DNA of 64,000 nucleotides from assembly GCF_964340395.1 (NCBI RefSeq), contig NC_135554.1:11471751-11535750 (forward strand), read 5' to 3'. The notes below the pieces were generated by a model that searched no databases, was not told where the DNA came from, and saw only the letters and a list, made by a program, of their open reading frames with translations. Shown one piece after another: positions 11,329 through 24,665 of the stretch (the first letter of the stretch is position 1; every line of letters begins with the position of its first letter). The DNA is from Glandiceps talaboti (lineage: Eukaryota > Hemichordata > Enteropneusta > Spengelidae). The position numbers were made by a program, and so were the translations under genes.

Positions 11329-14300
11329 CTTTAGGTTCTGGAGAGTCATTTTATGATTTCATATATATCAAATAGATTTTGCACGATTGCCATAGAAACA
11401 GCAATTGAAAGTTTACTTCGCATTTATTGTTCTCACACTACTGTTCCTTACCTTTAGATAAATAGTCATGAATATTCAGTGTGTATCTAATACATATGAG
11501 TGCCTTTTAAATCCCATGATGCAATGGTGGACCTGTGAAAGAACAATAGAGGAAAAAAAAGAGTTTGGATTTTGTGATTCTTGGCAATTAATGGTGCAAA
11601 ATGTATGTGATGTGAAATCACGAAAAAGTTTTCTCTGCAGAACCCAAAGTTTGTGAAAATACACACAGTTCCTTCCAGTGGTGTTCCACTTTAAATATGA
11701 CACAAATACCAAGAATTCTAAAAGCAATGATTAAAGGGACATGAGCTGAAACCTGTGTGAGTAATTTAGTGTTTTATGATAAAAGTTTACTTGTGTTTTA
11801 CTACTTACTGAAGCGTGCTAATTATCAGTAGTCACAGACAGAACTCTTACATTATAAGCTGGTATATAATACTGCATTTAGAGTAGGACTCAGTTTATCA
11901 TACGTCTTTTTATTCGTAGCGCTTCATCCCAACTGAAATGGTACAAGAAACTGTGCAAAGCGTAATTAATTTGAATCAAATTGGTACCACAAACTTCTAG
12001 GCGTCCATTTCGATCTTTTACACAAATATGTGATTGATTTCATTTTGTAGAACAAGAAACTGACGACAGACAGACAGACAGACAGACAGACAAAGCGAGC
12101 CTCTGAAATGTATGCACTTTAAAGGCTGCTGCACAAAGAGTTTTCTTACAGTGGGTCATTCGTTCGGCATCGAGGTGATGAAAACAACGCCTCGAGATGC
12201 ATTTTGATAATTTCCTGGCATGTATCTTCAGAAAACCCACACTAGATTAGTCGTATATATAGTTTGTTCGATCACCCAATTATGGAAACACTTTCGGATC
12301 CAGCACATGTAACTTAAAGTTTACATTCGTGACTCTTTAGCAATATCAAGGTTTAGTTTGCATTGCCTGTGTGAGTTGTGACAGCAGTACATAGATTTAT
12401 CTATATACCATTGTTACTATACGATACTTAGAAGTTAATTTATGATATGATATGATATAGTACTAGTAGGTCCATTATTTTGCCAGCGCATAGATATATA
12501 GGGTTATATGGAACAAAATAATGTATCCATCAAATTACTCGGTTTTTAGTAATAGTCTAAGTTAAACAATTTACATAATGTGAGTGAGGCTTTTCCTCGG
12601 TCTTTTAGTCCACTTTCGTCTTCCACGTACGGGGTGCTATTTTTTGAAGTGATTCAGTCGCTCAAAACACTGGTGTGGCACATACATATACTATTGTCGT
12701 ATACGTAAACCGCAGCCTCTTTTACGGCACCGTCCTAGACGCACCGCAGAAACATTTTCTTCCAAGTTTAGTGCACATTCAACAATGTAATGTAAAAGTC
12801 ACATTTTAACTCACTCGCAATTGACTTTGAACTTTAAGTTGTTAGACAAATATTGCAAGGACGATACACATATTATTTTAGGCCCAAAGGCGGGACAAGT
12901 CGTCGTTGTGTAAGTTACGCATGTACAGTGTTTAAGGAGTGAATACACTAAAGACTGTATCAAGGTCCAGTAAAAAACATCGAATCACAAAACTCGAAAC
13001 GAAATAATGTTTAAGCATAGTCAAAGTTCGCAGAACTGTATTGTATAGAATGCGCGTGTGTGGCGCACGCGCGAATGTCAAAAGTATATAAATAAGTCGA
13101 TAATTCAAGCGGTTTGTTCGCGCATTTAATACCAAGTATTATAATTGTACTTTCGAACGCAGGTGATAGTGATTGAAACAATGTTTTAAACAATGTATAA
13201 TTTAAATTGTAACATTTACAAATATTTATAAATATTTACATAAAAATCTTTGTAAAACCAGAACATAAAGAAGGATTTCTTACACGATTTAAAGATAAAG
13301 ATAAAGAAAAGTTGACTAGAATTTCGTCGACCAAACTTTCATAACTATTAACACTATATTTCCATCCTGCATGGACGCGACTTAGAATGAAATAATCGGG
13401 GATAGGAGGTGGGGGGGGGGGGGGGGTTAAGGGGCGAGATCAGTCAATGTAGGATTAAAAACTAAAATTTATTCTTTTACGGGGGTGAGCCATTTTAGTT
13501 CTCATCCTACAAAATCTCTATTTTACTGTTAATGGATGTTTTGTACCCTAAATACAAATATTTCTTTAAAAAAATGTGAAATTCAGAAATGAAAGAAATG
13601 TTGCCATAGTAGATGCAGGGCATTAAAATGAAATTATTTTTTTTACTCACTACATACTGGCTTAATATTCATAGAACTACATACAACTCCCTGATTTGAA
13701 ATTGATAATGCGGTTTGAAGTAATTTTTCAATTTTTGCTAATTCAGTTGGGGGGGGGGGGGGTCTGAGGCCTAAGTATCAGAATTTACTCTTTTTTTATC
13801 CTACTTTGAACTATTAATCTCACCCCAATACATTTCTGCACAATGTGACAGACGCCAGTTGCTCACATGCAAACTTCTCTTTGAATTCGCATCAAGTTAT
13901 CGAAGTCTAACAATTTAAAAAAAGGCAAAAAAAACCAAACCCACAACATTTTTGTGGAAAATACACTGCAACGCGTTTTAGTAGTAGCTCTACATTTCGC
14001 AATACTTAATAAATAAGAAAGCTTGTTTGGGCATTAAATGCACACAGTTTGTTAAATCAAGAATTCTTTTAAATACTCACAATTATAGATTTCACATTGT
14101 GCCCGAATAAATTGGATATATTGTTGATCAATATATAGTGAAGTTGCAATGTTTACGAGTCAATCAACAGCCAGTATCAAATTAGTTATCAGACTTACAG
14201 CGCATTGCAAGTTAGTGTTAACAGTTCTGTTTAATACAACCGCGCAGATATGTACTAATAAAAAATGTGCATGCTACATATAACAAGATTGAATGAACAC

Positions 14301-14903
14301 TGTTTCTTCTGACACTTTCTCTAAATGAAATGAACTACATGTAGTATGCCATTTTGCATACATCAAATGCAGAACATGACTTGGCGCCTGCATGTCTGCA
14401 TGTAGTTCCAGTATGTTTAAACGGTTTATTTCATTCAGACTAAATGTAGCAAGAAATCGTAATCTTAAAGTGTAGCATGTGCAGATTCTTGTTATTCAGA
14501 GTGGTTGTAATAAACAAAGCGGGGATGCACACAAACCTAAGGTTGTATATGTATTTGAAAACGCTCGGGTTGTCAAACTACCAGTGGTACACTCTGTGCC
14601 ACCTGAACCGTTTTCGTCATTTTGTTGTGTGTGTGTACATTGTTTGTACTATCATTATAATATTTAGAGTTAATCAAAGGTCAATGAAATACAACAAAGT
14701 CCACGGTTTGATTTATTCGTCTGATGACGATGGTACTATTCAATCAAATCTTTATTTTTTTCAAATTATGTTCTTTTTGAGTTAATATTTTATCACAATA
14801 CATATTTATACCAGTTTGTCTCAATATAATATTGTTTTTGAGTTATTTAGTAAATCATGTCTTGCTATGCACAAATTCTGAAGTCTCATATTTTATTGAG
14901 TCT
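11329..14903. other. Intergenic stretch between K2P-A and K2P-B (left part)
   Basis: No supportable gene. It holds a short (GACA)n array at 12066-12091, G-homopolymers near 13411-13428 and 13748-13762, and one copy of dispersed repeat R3 (14319-14468). Confidence 0.5.
14319..14468. repeat. Dispersed repeat family R3, copy 1
   Basis: Shares blocks in order with 23612-23740: TCTAAATGAAATGA, CATCAAATGCA, TTGGCGCC...TGTCTGCAT, then AATGTAGCAAGAAAT and CAATCTT or TAATCTT. Diverged and non-coding. The internal GCAGACATCAAATGC / GTGTCTGC pairing suggests a hairpin. Confidence 0.5.
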
Positions 14904-15232
14904 GCATGTATGTATGTATGTATGTATGTATGTATGTATGTATGTATGTATGTATGCATGCATGTATGTATGTATGCATGCATGTATGTGTGTATGTATG
15001 TGTGTATGTATGTATGTATGTATGTATGTATGAATGTATGTATGTATGTATGTATGTATGTATGTATGTACATGTATGTATGTATGTATGTATGTATGTA
15101 TATACATGTATGTATGTATGTATGTATGTATGTATGTATGTATGTATGTATGTATGTATGTATGTGTGTATGTGTGTTGTGTGTGCGCGTGTGTGCGTGT
15201 GCGTACATATGCATGATATGTGTGCGTGTCAG
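14904..15232. repeat. (TATG)n microsatellite with GT-rich end
   Basis: About 270 bp of TATG units with occasional GCATG, TGTG and ACATG interruptions, ending in a GT/GC-rich tail. Long frames on both strands are repeat translations. Confidence 0.97.
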
Positions 15233-15732
15233 TGTATTTGCTAATACGCCTTAATGTATACCAAACACACTTCAATTTGTGCAAAGAAAACAATCTGGCA
15301 TGAACACAATTGTCCACTAAAGGGTAGTTTGACCTCATACAGCCACAGTATGTTCTCTGTTTACATACAATCTCGAGTACGAAATGTATTTCAATAAATC
15401 TCACTGCTATTTGCTGTATTTGATAAAAGGACAATACATGCACTTCAAAATGTCCGATGTTCTTACGACCTATGAAACTGTGATTTTTTTTGTCTCGGTA
15501 CAGGTCAGGAGATGTCACGTTTACAACCGTTTCCTAATTGCCCACTCAATTGCATTGCTCACACAACAGCTTACTTATAATAATGCAATTGCACATTTTG
15601 GGCAAGCGCATTGTGGATCAACAGGTGGCTGTATAACTCGATAATTGATGAAAATTTATGCTACAAATTGACTGCTGTATTGCTATAAATATAGAATAGT
15701 ATATATCTTCCTTTCATTCTCTATTCATTTGC
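15233..15732. other. Short unique spacer between two microsatellites
   Basis: No supportable gene. The open frames present are short and show no domain features. Confidence 0.5.
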
Positions 15733-15801
15733 TCCTCTGTCTCTGTCTCTCTGTCTCTCTGTCTCTCTCTCTGTCTCTCTCCCCACCTCTCTCTGTCTCT
15801 G

Positions 15802-15856
<55 letters not shown>

Positions 15857-15884
15857 GTCTCTCTGTCTCTCTCTGTGTCTCTCT

Positions 15885-15962
<78 letters not shown>
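15733..15962. repeat. Compound (CTCTGT)n / (CTGT)n / (CT)n tract
   Basis: A 230-bp pure polypyrimidine/G tract on the + strand that ends in about 35 CT dinucleotides. Frames reading RERERE or LSLSLS here are artefacts. Confidence 0.97.
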
Positions 15963-15967
<5 letters not shown>

Positions 15968-17062
15968 GCGAAAGGGCCTATACACGCACCTGCAGCTGAG
16001 ACATCGCGAACCTGAACGTGGAGTTGATGTTAGTAGTTGAAGACCAGGTCGCAGATGGATAGGGTCTCTAGATCCGCTAGGTTACGGAGAGGTCTACATA
16101 ATTGTATGTCAGTTTGAGCGACGGCGACCCTTCATAAATCTTTAACATTTTAAATCTTTCTAAGCATCATTATCCAGCCTGTCGCACATTTCTACTTGCT
16201 GCACTACATAGGTATGCAATGTCTGAAGAAAAAAAATCGTCATCTGAATCATTCGTTGTGGAGAAAATGACCGGAGGGTTTGCTGGACAAATTCGGACTA
16301 TCAAAACAACCATTACGCAAAAAAAAAATGAATCTGAAATACTTTAGGTTTTTGAGCGTCGGGACGTCAGACGGTGTATATGATAATAAATATCTTGGGG
16401 GAGTTTATATTACAGGTTTAGTTTATAAGTGGGCAAGGGATTGTTGAAAATGGGTCAAAATGTGTCCACTTTAAGGATCGATTCTTACTTTACTATGATA
16501 TTTATCTCCATTCTAAGGTTGTATATTTTAAAAACTGAAGGAATGTTGGCAACACTGTAGCCTCATAAACAGTGGCATGTTGCTACTATAAAGATAACAA
16601 AGATAAAAAAAAAAAACAGTACTCACACACGAACATGAACACTATGTAAATGTTGGCATATAGGGGACAGCTTGGTGAAAAAATAAAGAAAAACACTGCC
16701 GAGAAAACTGTTGCCACAGATAGCGTATGGTTATCAATCAAAACCAATGTACCGAGAGCTAGAGGTATTATGCAGGTCAAGAAGTACCGATAAAGCAATT
16801 ACATTGTTCGTGCAAACAAATGGGAATCAATGCAGTCCAGGGCATTTGTCAGTTAGTAAACCAATATAGTTTAGTTTTATATGAATGAAAACAGTATTAA
16901 CGTTCAGCCCGAACAAATGTAACATTCGTCGAAGGTTGTTTATCTGTAGCTATACGTATTGTCAAGAAGAGACTTTCGTTTCCACAATACAAGAATGATG
17001 CATATGAATCGTCTATCATGTTGAATTTATTTCGATGTTGCCTCCTCCCCTTCCTGACCTAG
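15963..17062. other. Gene-free stretch
   Basis: No gene recognised; AT-rich with short homopolymer runs. Confidence 0.5.
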
Positions 17063-17230
17063 TCCACCACCATCATCACCATCACCACCACCACCACCGC
17101 CACCGCCGCCGCCACCACAACCACCACCACCATCACCATCATCATCATCGATACCATCACCACTTTCACCACCACCACTTTCACCACCACCACCACCACC
17201 ACCACCACCACCACCACCACCACCACCACC
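17063..17230. repeat. (CAY)n trinucleotide repeat
   Basis: About 165 bp of CAC/CAT/CCG triplets. The + frame reads as polyhistidine but has no flanking coding context. Confidence 0.95.
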
Positions 17231-20200
17231 TCGCGTTAGATTATTACACTTACATTATTCTTTAAAAAATCAGCCGTAAGTGTTATAACCTGCAATAAAG
17301 GTTGTTTCATGGTTAAGACCTGAAGGACTACAGTAAACCTTAAAGAAAAGCAAGCCTTTCACAAAGAGAAGCTTATAGGTCAAATTGTGTCCTTTTAAAT
17401 AAATACATAAATTACACCTTGTTATCAGGATAGTATTTACAATGGCATAAATAAATACACTCATTGTATCGACTTTTTTTTTAATTGGCGGGCCATATCA
17501 ACATCGTAAACCATAGGCCCCTTTAGGACACCGTCTAAAGCGTACTCGCTAAGAGGTACTTACTAGAATTACGTCGCTTCAGCCATAGACTCTTCAGCGA
17601 CGGGTTTCTTCTTCCGCAAAAATATGAGCTCTGGCTTGCGCCAGAGAATGGGTCATATTCACACAAGTCAAATGTAGTTTGTGTATAACGTGTCTTACAT
17701 GACTGTCATGAAAATTCAGAATTCATAAAGAACAAATTTTCGGTAATAATTATTTAAAATAAAAAAAGTAACATCCAATAAGGATGTCGACGGTATGAAG
17801 AGTGGTGTGTATTGCAGTTGTTGAGACTTGCCAATCAAAGGGAAAAATGCTCATTTAAGTTGTACCAACTTGTATTAGTGGGAGTGTCGTAAGTCCTCGC
17901 ACAGGCTCCAAGACTACTTGATCCCCATGTTGTTAGCACGCAAGTCGGTGTAGTTCAGTCCGCTGTAAAAATGCCCCCTTTTGCATGATCAGCTGGAGAC
18001 GATAATAACGAAACGAATGACAGAAAGAACGTAAGTAATAGGTAAGTTGTAATTTAAATAGTTTGGACCACATTTATGACGTTGTACATCTAAATCTTGT
18101 CTTATTAGTTGCTCAAATTGTTTTCGTTATAATCTCCAAAATATCTCAGCATTTACAGCCAGTTTCTATAGTTACCATTGACTGGATCTGTTGTGATACT
18201 ACCACGCAGAAACCACTGAGGAATTGCGTTATCTACACACAAGAAAATCAAGATTACAATCTCCTGCTACAATTCGTCTACAAATAGACACAGACACGCG
18301 AACGCCAATGTTTTGATGTCTGTATTTGAGGTTTGCCTGGTGGCACGTATGTTCATTTCATTTACTATGCGGCCTGTCATTTGTCACGTGCAGTACCTAT
18401 TTCTCATTGATTTCTGCGTGGTTGTATCTTACAGAGTCAGTGAACGGTAATTTAAATGTGCCTGTAATTAGTTAAGTTACTGGCACTAACTAAAAGCTTC
18501 CTGTTGCAGATGAAAGATGTTTCATTTTAACTACTGCTACGTAATTTTTAAGTCTTCGTATGTTTGACTTTTAAATGGTACATGTACGTCTGAAAGTTAC
18601 TGTATTACTTGCATTTATTATTAACATATTGCATTATTAATTTGTAAATTTATCACTAGACACTAACCGACCAGTCGGGCATAAACAGTCGATACCACAT
18701 CATTCATATAAAAGCGAGTTGGACTACTAATTTTCTTGTATTGGCAAGCTCCACTAAACTTTTAAGTAGAATGAAATACATTACGTGGACGATTATGACG
18801 ACTATTTGTTACAAATATAAAATGCTTTTGAGTAGAATTTCACTTTACGTGTTTTTTTAATGTTATGAATCAGTTTCAAACTTCGTAGCCGCTTTTTGTC
18901 CAGTTTCTGAGTTATTTTTTTTTATCGCGATGAAACACCCACATACAAAATGTATGCCGAGGACGATAACCACCCCTCGTTAGTTTTCACCTATTTCGTA
19001 TTTTACATACGTCTGTCTGACCTTACACGCCAAATGACCTAATGTTTTTGTTTTGGTTAGCAACGACTCAATAACCGTGCATTTCAAGTATTGGAATACT
19101 ATTGTCCCTTCCCAATGTGGTATGTATGTCTCCAAGTGAAACGTTAGATTTAACGAAATAACTACATTAGTATACGAAAAAGGAAGTTCCAATACATAAA
19201 TACAGACCATGTTATCGCTGAGTACCAATCCTATTGACAACAAATCAACATTTGATTATTAACATACAATAATGTTGGCATTATGTCAAATTGTATTTTG
19301 ATAAGCTTAACGACGTTTCCTCGTGTGTCATCGAGGGCGTTGTCGCACTCCACATTCTTTATTCTATTTTTAGCTTCAGGATACAAGAAGGAACAATCGA
19401 TACAAATATAGTAATGGAAACTATTATGATGTATAAAATTTTAAAATTATACAACTACTTCTGACAGCTACGTGTAGATGTAACTGTCTATTTTTTTTTT
19501 AGAAATCCGACATTAATATCACCACCTGGTGTTAACCGAAACCTGCAGGATGGGTTACATCAATGATGATAAAGCAGATTTAAGAGAAACAAGTCTTCGT
19601 AGAAGACACACACCCTCAAATGCTTTACTTGTATGTGATTGAATGAAGATATGATAAAGAAACTGGTGGTGGCAACAAATAAATACTAAAAGTGTCTGTG
19701 ATAACGTAGGAAATGGCTGAATTTCGATTACTGAGCATAACGATCAAAGTCAAGGCCAAAGGTCAATGTCGCAAAAGAAAGTTGAGCCTGGATGGGGTTA
19801 GACACTTGGATGTAGTCTCTATGTATGGACGTTCTTACTATAATTAATAAGTATAGTAAAGTTGTAGTCAGAGTTGCTACATGCACTTAATTTTAAATAC
19901 ATGTGTGTTAAAACGTCTCACAGAATGCCTCTATTGTTGATGTCCTTCGTAGAAGCTTTTTTATTTTTTTTACCTGACTGTAACAACGTGACTGGTACAT
20001 CCGACAAAATGTCACCCTGTGTCAGTACCTACATTGCGCATTACTTCTGTAATGTGTGGGTTGTGAAGTTAAGAGCAAGAATAAGTTATCGATCGAGATC
20101 GCTATAACTGTGAATTCTTGTCATCCAAATTTATGGCAGGCAACAACTGCACGTAAAACAACATTAATTCATCTTTGTGTTTACTAAAGATTTAACATAC

Positions 20201-20296
20201 TGCAAAATCATGAGAGAAACAAAATACTTTTTGTATGAACACACTCTACGGGTGTCACTTTGTACTACTACCTATCTTCCCCCATCATCCTTGTAG
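17231..20296. other. Intergenic stretch upstream of K2P-B
   Basis: No gene recognised. It has two close hairpins at 17572-17602 (CGTCGCT/AGCGACG) and 17629-17646 (CTCTGGC TTGC GCCAGAG), and a dispersed repeat R4 segment at 19588-19829. It ends in a long pyrimidine-rich tract with AG at 20295-20296, a plausible acceptor for a 5' UTR exon of K2P-B. Confidence 0.4.
19588..19829. repeat. Dispersed repeat family R4, short copy
   Basis: Shares ordered blocks with 45353-45773: AACAAGTCTT..GTAGA, ACCCTCAAA, GGTCAATGTC-like then AAAGAAAG-like, and TAGACACTTG-AT--AGTCTCT-TGTAT. Non-coding and diverged. Confidence 0.5.
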
Positions 20297-20360
20297 GTCG
20301 TCACGTGGTCTGTGATTGATCTACTATAATCGACAAACATTTCAAATCGAAAATCTCAAT

Positions 20361-20712
20361 ATGCCAGATTCTGAAGAACACGATAAGCATTGTTGTATAT
20401 TCTCTGACCAGTTCCAAGTCCGTTTCTGGGTTGGTGTAATACTGATAGTATATTTGTGCTTCGGTGCCTTTATATTTGTGATCATGGAGGAATCACACGT
20501 AGAAAGTCAACTACAATTCAAAGAAGAGTCCCACCAACAACTACTTGACATATTATGGGATATGAACCTCAATTATACAAACCGTGAAATCTGGGCTCAT
20601 GAAGTGACCAAAGTTATTGCTGATTATGAAAACATAGCCTGTAACACTCCACCACGGTCTGTCTCTTTCTCGACTGGATTCTACCTTGTTGTAACAGCTA
20701 TTACAACTATAG
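20361..20712 (+). CDS. K2P-B exon 1: two-pore-domain K+ channel, N-terminus, TM1, cap and pore 1
   Basis: First coding exon of a 372-aa K2P channel, also 352 nt and phase 1. It aligns without gaps to K2P-A exon 1: CCIFS at 11-15, TM1 at about 22-42, an NYT sequon at 71, Cys94, and TAITTIG ending at 118. An in-frame ATG lies 45 nt upstream at 20316. The 20361 ATG is preferred because it matches the K2P-A start exactly. The donor is ATAG|GTAAGT. K2P-A and K2P-B are clearly products of a tandem duplication. Like A, it should form a background K+ pore at the plasma membrane. Confidence 0.93.
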
Positions 20713-20844
20713 GTAAGTAATAGAGATACCGCCTTCTGTATACATGGAAAGGAGTTGGGTGTTTTTTTGTTGAAATATTTACTTGAAATGACTGACTTAT
20801 TTTCAGTCTCACATGTATACCTATACCCATACACACATGCAAAA

Positions 20845-20878
<34 letters not shown>

Positions 20879-21095
20879 TGCAAAAAGAGAAAACGTGAGG
20901 AAGGGAGCGGAGGGGGAGGGAGGGAGAGAGGAAGGGTACATTTGGTAAGCAATATACAGTGTAGCCTTGTGATTTCGTTTTACACCTTGCAATACATACA
21001 GTAAATAGTGAAGACAACATATTGGGAACATTCTAGAAATCAATGACATATTGATTTGTACATGATTGTACACATTTTTGTGTTACCACATCTAG
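20713..21095 (+). other. K2P-B intron (383 bp) with (GACA)n
   Basis: GTAAGT donor at 20713 and CTAG acceptor at 21095. It contains a (GACA)n array at 20846-20879 followed by a purine-rich GGGAGG stretch. It is much shorter than the homologous introns of K2P-A (3.4 kb) and K2P-C (7.4 kb). Confidence 0.9.
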
Positions 21096-21862
21096 GTTAT
21101 GGTGATGTTGCTCCATTAACACAAGCTGGAAAGTTTGTAATGATATTATACTGTGTATTTGGCGTACCCTTAAACCTGCTGTTTTTGGCATATTTCGGTG
21201 CACTACTATTGAAGTATATGAAGACGATATGTAACAAATTGGACTGTGAACTCAAAACTGATCAGTCGGAGGACCCAGCAATGATTGTCACTACAGATAA
21301 TAATACTAATAATACGCAATCATTCCACGACATTCCTAACACTGGTGAAACATTGTCAGCAGAAGAAGAAGGACAACACGTTGTACCAACAAATTCGAAC
21401 GCCGGATCCGAAAATAAAACGTGCTGTAAAGGAAGCATATGCAATGAGTCTAACAAAGTTCTTCTTTCTTTATTTTCGCTTTACGCCCTCTACACAATCC
21501 TTGGTGCCATATTTATGTATTTTACAGAAAGCGAATGGACATTTGTTGATTCCGTTTATTGTACATTTATCTCGCTTGCAACTATCGGATTTGGTGATTT
21601 TATTCCTGGTGTGGACTCGTCCTTCCAAGATCACGGTGTACTTAGTGATATTATTTACTTTCTGTTTACTTACGCTGGACTTATCATATTCTCTGCCTGT
21701 TTCCAAGAATCGGTGGATAAAATAAAGCAACGTGTTGACAAGATAGAGAACAAATGTTGTTGGCATAATCGATGTGGGGGACGGGTTTCACCAATGGATA
21801 GAAGCCCGGATAGAAGTTCTATTGAATTGACACCTGTACAAGATAATTTACAACAGCCATAA
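21096..21862 (+). CDS. K2P-B exon 2: TM2, short loop, TM3, pore 2, TM4, C-tail
   Basis: Completes the 372-aa channel (joined CDS 1119 nt, stop TAA at 21860). It starts with the end of GYGD (118-121), then TM2. A cytosolic linker of only about 90 aa follows, rich in N, T, E and Q and ending in Cys-rich KTCCKGSIC. TM3 is at about 243-266, pore 2 GFGD at 282-285, then TM4. The 40-residue tail has CCWHNRC next to the membrane and a Ser/Pro-rich end. TM3 to TM4 is very close to K2P-A (LYTILGAIFMYFTE and CTFISLATIGFGD are shared). It lacks the KVSF-type motif found in A and C. The length is normal for the K2P family. Confidence 0.93.
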
Positions 21863-22390
21863 TTTATTTTTCAAATCTATCGACAATCAGGCAACCATAG
21901 TATCCGATCATGGATGCAATATCAAAAAATGTGTGATATGACGCTATTTAATTTGCATTCAATTTGAAGTGTAGTTTGGTTGACCAAAAAAAATCTAATT
22001 TGTTTAAATATTTAGGTTAATAATCTCAGATAAAGTGCGCAAAGTTCGTTCACTTACCTCACCCACCTATCCATTCATCCACCCCCAATCCACTCGCCAG
22101 ACAGCTCGCCCACCCACCCACCCGCTCGTCCAGCCAGCCAGCCAGCCAGCCAGCCAGCCTTTGCTTTGTCATTCTCAATGGAGTTATTGCATTATGTGTA
22201 AATTACTGTTCTTGTCTTGTATTTATATGATATTCAATATTTTTTCATATATACTTTGAAAAGAATATCCTGTATTTGACATTGCTGTAAGTCAGCTCCA
22301 TTAAGAACTAAAGACTCAACAGCAACGACAATAACTCGCTAGTATACTCACACTCCTCATTTACCCACAATTCACACGTCTTGTAATAAA
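21863..22390 (+). terminator. K2P-B 3' UTR with candidate polyadenylation signal
   Basis: The first clear AATAAA downstream is at 22385-22390. A (CCAG)n array lies at 22131-22159 within the interval. Assignment is tentative because of the distance (about 520 nt). Confidence 0.35.
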
Positions 22391-24289
22391 TATACGCTAA
22401 TTAATGCTGTCTTACAAAAACGAAATTTCGATTTTAGTGCAATTATCAGCCATGAACGGAACCATGTACTGATTACTAAAATACATTGACGTAGAGGGCG
22501 CAATATACATGGGTTGTGTGGAAATTGAAGTCTTCGAATGTGCTCACTCTGGTGCCATGGTAGAGAGAGAGACGACTGAAAACAAAAGTCAATTGCTTAT
22601 GTCCTATTAAAGAGGGAGCACTATTGATATTATTGCTGTTTGTTAAAACACAATTACTTTGGGGTTCATTAACATAATATATTCATCAAGAGGTTCTATA
22701 AGCATTGCTTTATTATTGTAGATATGTGATAAGTGTACATGATATGTTACATGTACGTCGTACACCCACATTCGTACATTGTGATACCATCACAAATCCA
22801 TAGAATAAAAATAGACACATTATTTGAATTATATAGTTAGACCATTTATAATTGCGAAATGTGATATCATGTTAATATTTGTACATATTGAATCATATGT
22901 TGTAAGGGGTATTCTCCATATCCATGGTTGGTACGGGTATGCCCTACATTGTATATTGGGTTACTTTCTATACAGCTGTACTGTGCAGGTCTGACCCCCA
23001 TCTCCATACATCTCTCAATGTGATGTCTCATCAGCAGAAACTGGTTTGCGAGAATGACGTCTCTTTACGTAAACCGCTATGTTGCCTGTCATTGGTTGTA
23101 ATACTGTCGGCTACGATCGATCCTTCAATTGCCAAATAATACTATCAAAATCGGAGATTTATGTGAAAGGAAAGGGATTAGTACCAAAGGGTTCTAAATC
23201 CATATTATTTTGGGTTTTTCACTTTTAACATTAATTTTTTTATTCATGTGTTCAGAAAAGGTCATCCTTTATTCCGAAATCTAACTAGATAAAAACGTCA
23301 CGTAAAGCTGATTCAAAGTTAAAAGGCCTAGCGAAATTTTTATATTTATTTTTGTTATTTTCTAAAAATTAAATGTTTTTTTTTTTTTTGCAAACGCTTT
23401 AATTAGTTTTTGTTATAATTTTCTGTTTCTTCTCCCATCATCACACCAAACACTGTCATGGGTGACGACAATTAATGCGGACGAAATCGTGATTTACTAC
23501 CAGTTTCATTTTACAGTAGTGTTCAGGGACTCTGTTTTATCGCACAACCGCGCAGAAACTAATACGAAACTGCACAGGCTATATTTTATGAATACAGTTT
23601 TGCTACAATTTGTCTAAATGAAATGACAACAAACGTGCCACGATGCAGACATCAAATGCAAACATCAACATATTGGCGCCCGCGTGTCTGCATCTAGTCG
23701 AAGTACCTTAAACAAAATGTAGCAAGAAATTGCAATCTTGTTAACTTATAAAATAGACTGTGGAGTTTTTATTGGTTTCTGCGTGATAATCAAACAGAGC
23801 CAGTAAACACTAACATGAAAGGGGTGGTAAATTTGACTTAGGGCCATAGTGCCGAAAATACATTTTGGGCTTTTTTCTCAAAATAGTTTATTTGTGCAGT
23901 TAGGCCTTTGACCAGAACATAGTCCGCATAATTTATTATGAGTACTAAAATAAGTAGGAAATGAAACCAGTTTTAAATATTCTTTTTGGAGCATTTTATT
24001 TGCATGTGTTTGTTTTATTTTTAGTGTGCACTTTGCTTTCTCTCTTATGTTTGTAAATTTACGATATGTATTTTGTTCAAGTAGCTAGGGGGACATTCAC
24101 TGGAGTACAGTGAGGGTGCATACCTCTAATTACTGAATACTGATAGTTACTTATCGCACAAACGCGGTTGCTTTGGTATTTCACTCATAAATTAAGCCAT
24201 GTAAACTTTTAATTGGCATACATATACAAGTTCAAATTCAAAACAAAGAATTATAGAAGTGCCATTTACAGTTGGACATTGGGATGTAG
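22391..24289. other. Gene-free stretch
   Basis: No gene recognised. It contains dispersed repeat R3 copy 2 at 23612-23740. Confidence 0.5.
23612..23740. repeat. Dispersed repeat family R3, copy 2
   Basis: Ordered similarity to 14319-14468, including TCTAAATGAAATGA, CATCAAATGCA, TTGGCGCCCGCGTGTCTGCA and AATGTAGCAAGAAAT. Confidence 0.5.
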
Positions 24290-24291
24290 TA

Positions 24292-24665
24292 AGGCCAAAT
24301 AAAAAAAGTTGTTTGATTCCGGTTACCCGACCACACCTAGTTTTTGACGCCGACCCTAAACTTTTTTTTACGTATTCGAGTAAAATAATAATAAAATCGC
24401 AAAAAATCGTGGTCTCGCAAGAAATAGTGGGTGCGGAAAGCTTAAAAAGACAATATAAAACTATTCTTCCAATCTGTAATGGTTGTACATCTGATAGGAA
24501 GAAATAAATAACACATAGACCATTTGGAAAACAATGGAAAATCTGAACTAGACACTCACACCGTGACATGAAAAAATATATATAATAAAAAAAAATAAAA
24601 AAATCTATCTACCCCAACTATTTTAATATTGAACGTAATCGGAACCACACAATTTTTTTTACACC
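24292..24665. mobile_element. MITE family M1, copy 1 (TA-flanked)
   Basis: Flanked by TA (24290-24291 and 24666-24667). Left end AGGCCAAATAAA...GATTCCGGTTACCCGACC; right end GAACGTAATCGGAACCACAC then AATTTTTTTTACACC. The right end, read in reverse, matches the left end over about 35 bases. Internal blocks (GCCGACCCTAAACTTTTTT, GAAATAGTGG-TGCGGA, AATCTGTAATGG-TGTACATC) are shared with the copies at 48925 and 52801. No transposase. TA target duplication plus ~35-bp TIRs suggests a non-autonomous Tc1/mariner-type element. Confidence 0.75.

Noticed and set aside
14721-14750. CTGATGA match
   Set aside because: No GAAA or pairing stems follow. The same is true of the CTGATGA matches near 35890, 41143, 50745 and 62224.
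17035-17265. Polyhistidine open frame
   Set aside because: Entirely a CAY trinucleotide repeat with no flanking coding signal.
20316-20360. Upstream in-frame ATG for K2P-B
   Set aside because: It would add 15 residues with no counterpart in K2P-A. The ATG at 20361 aligns exactly with the K2P-A start.
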